A stretch of 20,211 bases of DNA from Bacillota bacterium (GTDB lineage: Bacteria > Bacillota > Clostridia > Christensenellales > Aristaeellaceae), in the NCBI GenBank assembly GCA_023392755.1, contig JAEWNM010000311.1:1-20211 (forward strand), given 5' to 3'. Shown piece after piece: positions 1-5,532 of the stretch. The position numbers were made by a program, and so were the translations under genes. Position 1 is the stretch's first letter. Every line of letters begins with the position of its first letter. The notes below the pieces were generated by a model. The model ran no database searches, was not told the DNA's origin, and saw only the letters and a list, made by a program, of their open reading frames with translations.

Positions 1-317
1 CTTCCCAGCACCACCCAAAGGCTGTTGAGGTAAAAACGGTAATACCTCATTTGATTCCAGGTTTTCAAGTACCCGTCCAGCTCAAAGGAAACGGGGAGGA
101 ACTGAGGATGGTAGTGATTATCCAATCCCTTAACGCCCCGGGTGAACTCCTGATTTTCCTTGAATCCGGCCAGCAGCACCCAAAGGATGGGCAGCAATGA
201 AATGACAAAAGCCACAACGCAGACAACGAACATAATCGTATAGCCAATCCTGACGGGGGGCTTTTGCAGGTCATAGCCGCGGATCACGCCGTCAGCCTTC
301 ATCCTGAGCCTTTTCAT
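1..317 (-). CDS. Carbohydrate ABC transporter permease, MalG/LacG type (C-terminal part beyond window)
   Basis: This is the second inner-membrane permease of a CUT1-type sugar importer, and only its first 105 codons lie in the window. The visible protein has a short basic cytoplasmic N-terminus (MKRLRMKADG) and a long hydrophobic first membrane helix at about residues 24-48. An extracytoplasmic stretch follows (FKENQEFTRG to LDGYLKTWN), where MalG-like proteins describe the segment before helix 2, and the motif YRFYLNSLWVVLG is typical of the start of the MetI-like domain. The ATG at 317 is chosen because GGAGG sits 7-8 bases upstream; a second in-frame ATG at 302 lacks a site. The gene starts 14 bases after the stop of the first permease, so the two are surely cotranscribed. 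Family assignment is secure; the substrate is unknown. Confidence 0.85.
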   Translation of the reverse strand, partial: MKRLRMKADGVIRGYDLQKPPVRIGYTIMFVVCVVAFVISLLPILWVLLAGFKENQEFTRGVKGLDNHYHPQFLPVSFELDGYLKTWNQMRYYRFYLNSLWVVLG

Positions 318-331
318 GCACTTCCCTCCTT

Positions 332-1240
332 TCACATATCCATGGGCTTGTTGATCTTGTTATAGACAAGCGTCAGGGTAATGAGCGCCACCGAAATAAT
401 CACCGATACAGCCGCCGCCTTGGAATAATCGAACTTGTCAAAGGCATAGCGGAAAACCAGCTGCATCAGCGAAACAGAGGCGTTGTTGGGCCCGCCGTTG
501 GTCATGACCAGGGGCTCATACAGCACCTGGAATACGGCGATTACCTGAAGGATAAGCAGCGTCCGGCCCAGGTTATAAATCTGGGGAATGGTGATGCGGG
601 TGATGCGCTGGCGAACATTGGCTCCGTCGATAATGGCGGCCTCATACAGTTCGGGGTTGATCCCCTGCAAACCGGCCAGATAAATCAGCGCGGTAGCGCC
701 TGCCCCCTTCCAGGTCATGGCCACCACAATCACGGGTATGGCCAGGGAAGCGTTGCTCAGCCATGTGCCGCTGGGGAGACCGATGGCGTTCAGCAGCATG
801 TTCAGCCCGCCGTTGTCACCGCTTTTGAACAGGTACCGCCACAAAAACACCGTGGCCAGACCGGGTACGATGTTGGGCAGATAAATGGCCACCCGAAACA
901 GGCTCTTGCCGTACACCATTTCCTGAATCAATACCGCCAGCACAATGGGCACCAGAAAGCCGATGGCCAAAGACCAGAATGTGTACAGGAATGTATTGCG
1001 CACCGCCGGCCAGAAATCCGGATGGTCGAATACGGTTTTGAAGCTTTCCAGGCCCACATATTGTACGACCCGGATGCCCTGGGTCTGATACAAGCTCAGC
1101 CGGATGCTCTGCACAAGGGGTATCCACACGAAAAAAGCGAAAAGCGCAAGGCTGGGCAGCATGATTAACCATGCGATCATGTCCTTGCCATACTTCGCGC
1201 GAATCGTGCGGCGGGGCTGAACCGGTGCCGAAGAAAGCAT
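332..1240 (-). CDS. Carbohydrate ABC transporter permease, MalF/LplB type
   Basis: This 302-residue integral membrane subunit of a CUT1 sugar importer pairs with the following MalG-type permease and the upstream binding protein. The first helix spans about residues 21-45 and further hydrophobic segments lie near 85-108, 115-136, 165-190, 225-245 and 275-293. The cytoplasmic coupling loop is clear: ELYEAAIIDGANVRQRITRI at about 198-217 with IPQ after it matches the EAA motif that contacts the ATPase. The open frame extends upstream to 1315, but those 25 residues are encoded by an intergenic stem-loop. The ATG at 1240 follows GGAGGCGAGG at good spacing, so it is preferred. No ATPase gene is nearby, as in many Bacillota where a shared MsmX-like ATPase serves several importers. 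Substrate unknown. Confidence 0.93.
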   Translation of the reverse strand: MLSSAPVQPRRTIRAKYGKDMIAWLIMLPSLALFAFFVWIPLVQSIRLSLYQTQGIRVVQYVGLESFKTVFDHPDFWPAVRNTFLYTFWSLAIGFLVPIVLAVLIQEMVYGKSLFRVAIYLPNIVPGLATVFLWRYLFKSGDNGGLNMLLNAIGLPSGTWLSNASLAIPVIVVAMTWKGAGATALIYLAGLQGINPELYEAAIIDGANVRQRITRITIPQIYNLGRTLLILQVIAVFQVLYEPLVMTNGGPNNASVSLMQLVFRYAFDKFDYSKAAAVSVIISVALITLTLVYNKINKPMDM

Positions 1241-1282
1241 ATTCCTCGCCTCCTTGACAATTTGGGGCAATGGGATGGGGCA

Positions 1283-1317
1283 CTTGGGAAAAAGCGCTTT
1301 TGCGCGCTTTCCCAAAG
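1283..1317 (-). other. Intergenic stem-loop between binding protein and permease genes
   Basis: GGGAAA pairs with TTTCCC and GCGC with GCGC around a TTTT loop, with a small internal mismatch. It lies in the binding-protein to permease gap and has no following U-run on the minus strand. It may act as an mRNA processing or stabilising element. Function is inferred. Confidence 0.45.
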
Positions 1318-1333
1318 GCCCTGATATAAATGC

Positions 1334-1360
1334 GGGAGAGCCGGCAGGACCGGCTCTCCC
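1334..1360 (-). terminator. Stem-loop after the solute-binding protein gene (attenuator-like)
   Basis: A perfect 11-bp inverted repeat (GGGAGAGCCGG / CCGGCTCTCCC) with a 5-base loop lies 25 bases after the binding-protein stop codon. The downstream tract on the minus strand (GCATTTATATCA) is U-poor, so it is probably a partial terminator or 3' stabiliser. Such an element would leave more transcript for the binding protein than for the permeases. Confidence 0.55.
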
Positions 1361-1385
1361 GGCGGTGGGGAAGCTTGAAAAACGG

Positions 1386-2771
1386 TTACTTGTTTACGGT
1401 CTTGTCCAGGTGCGCCTGCAGATTGGCATCGGCGGTATCCAGCAGGGCCTGCACATCTGCCTTCTCATCGGTGACGACGGCTTGCAGCACCTTGGTCAGC
1501 TCGCTGTACATTTCCTGGGTTTCGGCCGGCTCTTCGGTGCGGATGGCGCCTTCGACCTTCAGCAGACCGAAGTAGGATTCGAACATACGGTCATCCACGT
1601 TCTTGTACTTTGCGACAATGGATTCCCTGAAGGCATTATACTCGTCATCGGCCCAGGCGGGAACGGGCAGGTTGATGACGGGGATGCCCTGTTCAACGCG
1701 GGTCTTGGCATCGCTTTCCATACCAAGCTTGGCGGCATCGGTGAGAAGGGGAGCGCGGCCCATGCATTCCAGGTATTTCAGGCCGGCCAGAATCTGCTCA
1801 TGGGTGGCGCCTTTGGCAAACATGTAGGGCGTGCCGCCGGAGAGGGTGTAGGATTTGTCGCCGTTGCCGGCGGGAATGGCTACCAGCATAAGCTTGTCAA
1901 CGGGCAGGCCATTCTGGGCGGTGGGCATATTCACGGCGTCGTTGGCGCCGATGTACATGGCGGCAGCGCCTGTGCCCAGCTGGGCAAAGCCCGTGCCCCA
2001 GTTTTCGGTGGTGGGATCGCTGGTCAAAAGGTCATGCTTCCATTTGAGGTCCTTTACGAAGCTCATGGCCGCCACGGCCTCGGGGCTGTTCAGGTTGGCT
2101 TCCCACTTGCCTTCGGCTGTCTGGTTTTCCAGTACGGCGCCAAAGGTCCAGGCGATATTGGAGAAGTGCCAGCCGCCGGCGTTGTCGGCAGCCAGAAGGC
2201 ACAGCGCGGCGGAGCCGGTCTTTTCCTTGATGGTCTTGCCAACTTCAATGAACTCGTCCCATGTCTTGGGATACTTGGGAATGCCATTCTCGTCCACCAG
2301 GCCGGCATCCTCAAAGACCTGCGCGTTAATCATCAGGCCCAGGGCATAGCTGTCACGGGGCAGGCCGTACACCTTGCCGTCCTTGTCGGACAGTATGGCG
2401 CGGACCACGGGGTTCATTTTGTCAAGCCAGCCAAGCTCATTGAGTTCGGCTGTGATATCGGCCACAAAGCCGCCGGCGATGAGCTTTTGGGGCTCTGTGT
2501 ACCAGGTTTCAAACACGGTGGGAACCGTGCCGGCTTCCGCCATTGAAATGAAGGTATCCACAGCATACTTGTAATGCGCTTTTTCCACCTCCACATCAGG
2601 CATAGCGGCCTGGAAGGCGGGCAGGAAGTCGTTTTCATGGGCGGCCAGGCCGCTGGTGTCCACATCTTCGGGCCAGATGCCCAGCGTCAGCTTGACTTTC
2701 CCTTCCGCCATGGCGGAAACGGCGCCCAGAGCCAGCAGGAGACTCAGGAGCAGGGCTACGAACTTTTTCAT
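1386..2771 (-). CDS. Extracellular solute-binding protein, family 1 (sugar ABC importer)
   Basis: This 461-residue exported receptor captures the substrate of the importer encoded downstream. The N-terminus (MKKFVALLLS, then LLLALGAVSA) is a signal peptide with a likely signal peptidase I site after SAMA at residue 22. There is no lipobox cysteine, which is unusual for a Gram-positive binding protein. The mature part has the two-lobe family-1 pattern: the opening strand KVKLTLGIWPEDV, FETWYTEPQKLIAGGFVADI, YGLPRDSYALGLMINAQVFE at about 137-156, PKTWDEFIEVGKTIKEKTG, and GTGAAAMYIGANDAV. Length suits the family. AAAAAGGAGGA precedes the ATG. It is the first gene of a minus-strand operon with a strong promoter and two probable LacI operators. 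Which carbohydrate is bound cannot be read from sequence. Confidence 0.93.
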   Translation of the reverse strand: MKKFVALLLSLLLALGAVSAMAEGKVKLTLGIWPEDVDTSGLAAHENDFLPAFQAAMPDVEVEKAHYKYAVDTFISMAEAGTVPTVFETWYTEPQKLIAGGFVADITAELNELGWLDKMNPVVRAILSDKDGKVYGLPRDSYALGLMINAQVFEDAGLVDENGIPKYPKTWDEFIEVGKTIKEKTGSAALCLLAADNAGGWHFSNIAWTFGAVLENQTAEGKWEANLNSPEAVAAMSFVKDLKWKHDLLTSDPTTENWGTGFAQLGTGAAAMYIGANDAVNMPTAQNGLPVDKLMLVAIPAGNGDKSYTLSGGTPYMFAKGATHEQILAGLKYLECMGRAPLLTDAAKLGMESDAKTRVEQGIPVINLPVPAWADDEYNAFRESIVAKYKNVDDRMFESYFGLLKVEGAIRTEEPAETQEMYSELTKVLQAVVTDEKADVQALLDTADANLQAHLDKTVNK

Positions 2772-2809
2772 GGGGGTTCCTCCTTTTTAGTTGGGTGGTG
2801 GTATGTACA

Positions 2810-2829
2810 GGAGGGGCACAAGCCCCTCC
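2810..2829 (-). other. Leader hairpin upstream of the binding-protein gene
   Basis: An 8-bp perfect stem, GGAGGGGC / GCCCCTCC with loop ACAA, lies in the roughly 117-base leader between the predicted transcript start and the ATG. No U-run follows on the minus strand, so it is not a terminator. It could stabilise the message. Its CCTCC arm could also pair with the ribosome binding site; this is speculative. Confidence 0.4.
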
Positions 2830-2873
2830 GGAGGCCCGGACAGAGAAAAAGGAAGCTTGTGGAATTTGGCAAG

Positions 2874-2887
2874 GTTTTACGTTCAAC
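2874..2887. promoter_or_regulatory. Probable LacI-family operator O2
   Basis: The plus-strand sequence GTTTTACGTTCAAC matches operator O1, read on the minus strand, at 12 of 14 positions, including the central ACGT. It lies directly after the -10 box of the importer promoter, at about +1 to +14, where a bound repressor would block initiation. The likely ligand is the divergent LacI protein encoded at 3048. This is inferred from position and palindrome form. Confidence 0.65.
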
Positions 2888-2894
2888 TAGTCAA

Positions 2895-2923
2895 AGTATA
2901 TCACCCTGCTTCCTGTATGTCAA
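2895..2923 (-). promoter_or_regulatory. Sigma-A promoter of the sugar importer operon
   Basis: On the minus strand the -35 box TTGACA (2918-2923) is a full consensus match. It is separated by exactly 17 bases from a TATACT -10 box (2895-2900). The predicted transcript start is near 2888. The promoter sits between two operator copies. Confidence 0.85.
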
Positions 2924-2927
2924 TACC

Positions 2928-2941
2928 GTTTCACGTAAAAC
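2928..2941. promoter_or_regulatory. Probable LacI-family operator O1
   Basis: On the minus strand GTTTTACGTGAAAC is a near-perfect palindrome (arms GTTT and AAAC around ACGT), a form typical of LacI/GalR-family operators. It lies just upstream of the importer -35 box. Its centre is 54 bp, about five helical turns, from the centre of O2, a spacing compatible with looping or cooperative repression. It also lies about 40 bases upstream of the lacI promoter, so autoregulation is possible. Confidence 0.65.
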
Positions 2942-2978
2942 CTACAAAAAATTGCAGTCCGAGCAGGGAGTATCTTCC

Positions 2979-3006
2979 TTGCAAACCTGCCATTCTATGC
3001 TATAAT
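2979..3006 (+). promoter_or_regulatory. Promoter of the lacI-type regulator gene
   Basis: A perfect -10 box TATAAT (3001-3006) is preceded at 16 bases by TTGCAA (2979-2984), a partial -35 match. The transcript would start near 3013, about 35 bases before the TTG start codon. A 7-bp inverted repeat, TTCTATG / CATAGAA (2993-2999 and 3014-3020), brackets the -10 box. Confidence 0.7.
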
Positions 3007-3047
3007 AGCCATACATAGAACGCGCAAGGCTGAAGGGGGCTTATAGC

Positions 3048-4073
3048 TTGGTCACCATCAAGGATGTGGCGAAGGCGGTGGGTGTCAGCACCACCACGGT
3101 ATCCAACGTGATCCACGGGAATGTGGGCCGCGTTTCGCCGGAGATGGTGGAGAAGATACAGGCGGCCATAACACGCCTGAAATATGTTCCCAACATGTCC
3201 GCCAGGGCGCTGGTGAACAATGCCTCCAGGATCATCGGCGTCATCAATCACCTGGTTCCCCTCACAAGCGGCGGTTTTTTTCAGGACCCGTTTCATGGCG
3301 CGCTGCTGGCGGGGATTGAGCAGACGCTCAGGGAGCGGGGCTATTACCTGATGGTGCGCACCATCGACAACGTGCCGGAGCTTTTGTCGCTGCTTAACAA
3401 CTGGAATCTGGACGGGCTGATTCTGACAGGCATATTCCCCACGGATTTTTATGAAAGCCTGATGGCGCAAAAGACACCCATCCTTTTGGTTGACAGCTAT
3501 ATTCCCAACGACCAGGTGCTGCAGGTCCGCCTGGAGGACCAGCAGGGCGGGTATCTTGGCACAAGGCACCTTTTGGAAAACGGCCACAGGGACATTTTGT
3601 TCTGCGGCCCGCCCATCCTGGAGGAAGGCGTGCTGGCCCGCCGCTTCAAGGGCTATTGCCAGGCGCTTGGCGAGTTTTCGGTACCGCTGCGCATGGAAAA
3701 CGTATACCAGCAGGAAATCGGCATTGAACAAGGCACGGCATTGGGCCGGGAACTGGCGCAGCGAAGGGACTATACGGCCATTTTTGCCACCGCGGACATC
3801 CTGGCCGCCGGGCTCATCTCCGGGCTTGCGGAGGCGGGCAGGAGGGTTCCTGAGGATATTTCCATTGTGGGCTTTGACGATTTGAACATTGCCCGCCTCA
3901 CCAGCCCGCAATTGACCACCGTCCACCAGGATGTGGTGGACAAGGGCGTCATCGCCGCCAGAATGCTTACCGACGCCTTGCAGGGGCAGGAAAGCTCAAC
4001 GCCCCGCAGCGTGGTGCTGCCGGTGCGCCTTGTATCCCGCCAGTCGGTGCGCCGGCTGAGCAACGCGCAATAA
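3048..4073 (+). CDS. LacI/GalR-family transcriptional repressor
   Basis: This 341-residue DNA-binding regulator probably controls the divergent sugar importer. Residues 2-25 (VTIKDVAKAVGVSTTTVSN, then VIHGN) are the classic LacI helix-turn-helix, followed by the hinge region YVPNMSARAL. The rest is a periplasmic-binding-protein-like effector domain with IIGVINHLVPL, DGLILTGIF, and near the C-terminus SIVGFDDLNIARLTSPQLTT, the usual end of the sugar-binding fold. The start is TTG at 3048, because the helix-turn-helix begins right after it and GAAGGGGG lies 8-9 bases upstream. No upstream ATG would fit. The stop is 10 bases before the phosphatase gene, so both are cotranscribed. The effector is presumably the transported sugar or a derivative, which is inference. 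Confidence 0.95.
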   Translation: MVTIKDVAKAVGVSTTTVSNVIHGNVGRVSPEMVEKIQAAITRLKYVPNMSARALVNNASRIIGVINHLVPLTSGGFFQDPFHGALLAGIEQTLRERGYYLMVRTIDNVPELLSLLNNWNLDGLILTGIFPTDFYESLMAQKTPILLVDSYIPNDQVLQVRLEDQQGGYLGTRHLLENGHRDILFCGPPILEEGVLARRFKGYCQALGEFSVPLRMENVYQQEIGIEQGTALGRELAQRRDYTAIFATADILAAGLISGLAEAGRRVPEDISIVGFDDLNIARLTSPQLTTVHQDVVDKGVIAARMLTDALQGQESSTPRSVVLPVRLVSRQSVRRLSNAQ

Positions 4074-4083
4074 CGGAGGACTC

Positions 4084-4854
4084 ATGCAAAAGGCCCTGTT
4101 GGAAGTTATCCTGGCCGCCGGGGAAAAAATGATGGGCATTGACAGGCCCAAAGCATACCAAAAGGAAGGCCACGCCAATTTCGTGACCCAGGCGGATATT
4201 GAGGTTCAGGCCTTTTTAATGGAAAAGCTGCTTGCGGCCATGCCGGGGGCCGCCTTTTTTGCGGAGGAAAAAGATAACGAATCCCTGACGGATTCGCCCA
4301 CATTCGTCATCGATCCCATCGACGGCACAACCAACTTCATGCGGGGGCGAAAATGCTCCGCCATATCGGTGGCGCTTTTGCACAGCCGCAAGCCCGTTCT
4401 GGCCGCCATACTAAACCCCTATGAGGGGGAGCTTTTCCATGCGGAAAAGGGAAAGGGCGCGTTTTTGAACGGCAAACCGATCAGCGTTTCCCATCATGAT
4501 TTTTCAGGGGCGCTGGTGAGCATAGGCACCTCCCCCTATGATTCAAGCTTGGCGAACAAAACCATGCGGGCGGCGGAAATATTTCTGCTTCAGGCAGGAG
4601 ACCTGCGGCGCACCGGATCGGCGGCCATTGATCTGTGCGACATAGCCTGCGGCCGCAGCGACATCTACTGGGAGCTTATATTGTCCCCCTGGGATTTTGC
4701 GGCCGGCGCGCTGATTGTTGAGGAAGCGGGTGGCCGGATTGGCTGTCCGGGTAAGGGACCGCTGGCCTTTGACCAAAAAACGCCTATGCTGGCAGCCAAC
4801 CCCCTGTGCTTTGACCGGGCGGAAAAAATGCTTCAAAGCGTACTGAATGTGTGA
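4084..4854 (+). CDS. Inositol monophosphatase family protein (SuhB/CysQ-like)
   Basis: This 256-residue cytoplasmic, Mg-dependent, Li-sensitive-type phosphatase family member probably hydrolyses a small phosphomonoester. Family motif 1 is intact: acidic pair E61-E62, then DPIDGTTNF at 77-85, which carries the metal ligands. Motif 2 is WDFAAGALIVEEAGG at 203-217. Length is typical. GGAGG stands 6 bases before the ATG. The gene follows lacI by 10 bases and lies opposite the sugar importer. Context suggests a sugar-phosphate or inositol-phosphate substrate linked to that import. By sequence alone it could also be a fructose-1,6-bisphosphatase-like or 3'-phosphoadenosine nucleotidase member of the same fold. 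Confidence 0.9.
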   Translation: MQKALLEVILAAGEKMMGIDRPKAYQKEGHANFVTQADIEVQAFLMEKLLAAMPGAAFFAEEKDNESLTDSPTFVIDPIDGTTNFMRGRKCSAISVALLHSRKPVLAAILNPYEGELFHAEKGKGAFLNGKPISVSHHDFSGALVSIGTSPYDSSLANKTMRAAEIFLLQAGDLRRTGSAAIDLCDIACGRSDIYWELILSPWDFAAGALIVEEAGGRIGCPGKGPLAFDQKTPMLAANPLCFDRAEKMLQSVLNV

Positions 4855-5005
4855 ATCATGCCGCTTCCCGCCCACTTTTCCCTGCCGCAGCGGAACATGC
4901 CGCTTAAAAAACCCCGGCGCGTTATCGCAAAACATCGCGCAATGCATATGGTATCACAGCAGGAAAGCCGTGTAAACGGCGCGGGCACAAGTGGCGTAAA
5001 TTGGC
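4855..5005. other. Convergent intergenic gap with no clear feature
   Basis: This 151-base gap separates the convergent phosphatase and amidase-like genes. The only structure seen is a weak 5-bp hairpin, GCCGT-GTAA-ACGGC (4967-4980), followed on the minus strand by TTTCC, a poor terminator candidate. No gene or convincing promoter was found. Confidence 0.5.
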
Positions 5006-5491
5006 TTACAGCCTGGCATCCGCGATATGGATCAGGCGGCTTTTGGCATAGGTATAGGTGCTTAGCTGCCGGTTGTCCGAATCCAGGGTATGGGTGGTGA
5101 TCCATATGTTCTCCGGGCTGGGGGGATCATCCACTCGGACAACAAACAGGGAATGGGAATAACGGTACCCGTCCCGGCTTAATTGGATCACGTCGGCAAT
5201 CATGGCATGATCAAAAGGCATCTCATTGCCATAAGGGCCGGCGCCCTTGTTTTTTGTAAGGAAGTTATACAAAAACGGGACCCCCGTCCATGCGGGGGCC
5301 CGATTGTTCAGAGATATGAAATACCAACCCATCACCGGGGTGTAATTCATCACGCCGCACCCGGCGTAAATGCACTGGGAAATAAAATTGGTGCAGTCTC
5401 CGCCGATTTTTTCAAAATCGTAAAACCGGGGGTTGCGATGGTATGCCCACTCATGGGCATAGGCGACGGCAGCTTCCCTGTCATACAGCAT
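5006..5491 (-). CDS. Amidase_6-type (papain-like) putative amidase
   Basis: This 161-residue protein belongs to the Bacillota putative amidase domain family (Amidase_6). Hallmarks are the opening YDREAAVAYAHEWAYHRNP at 3-21, then GGDCTNFISQC at 30-40 with probable catalytic Cys33. After these come ADVIQL at 99-104, SHSLFVV at 112-118 with the likely catalytic His113, and THTLDSDN at 133-140. No signal peptide or membrane segment is seen, although many relatives are exported. The ATG at 5491 is preferred because GAGGTG lies 3-8 bases upstream; an in-frame ATG at 5524 has no good site. A small hairpin (ACCTC / GAGGT, 5497-5511) overlaps that ribosome site. The gene begins 41 bases after clpB and probably shares its transcript. 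Substrate unknown. Confidence 0.8.
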   Translation of the reverse strand: MLYDREAAVAYAHEWAYHRNPRFYDFEKIGGDCTNFISQCIYAGCGVMNYTPVMGWYFISLNNRAPAWTGVPFLYNFLTKNKGAGPYGNEMPFDHAMIADVIQLSRDGYRYSHSLFVVRVDDPPSPENIWITTHTLDSDNRQLSTYTYAKSRLIHIADARL

Positions 5492-5532
5492 GGCGCACCT
5501 CAAAAGGAGGTTTTGCCACAGCATATGACAGC

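Noticed and set aside
1254..2546. Long plus-strand open frame (430 codons) opposite the binding-protein gene
   Set aside because: It is an antisense shadow: low complexity with many Gly/His/Val residues, no ribosome site, and it is opposite a clear family-1 binding protein.
2928..2941. Reading the importer operator as a CcpA cre site
   Set aside because: The half-sites and the central ACGT differ from the usual cre pattern, a second similar copy sits at +1, and a dedicated LacI gene is divergent, so a local repressor site is more likely.
3000..3926. Minus-strand open frame of 308 codons opposite lacI
   Set aside because: It runs over the lacI helix-turn-helix region and its promoter; composition is unlike a real protein.
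4967..4980. Hairpin GCCGT/ACGGC as a terminator for the amidase-like gene
   Set aside because: The stem is only 5 bp and the following tract TTTCC is short; there is too little evidence to call it.
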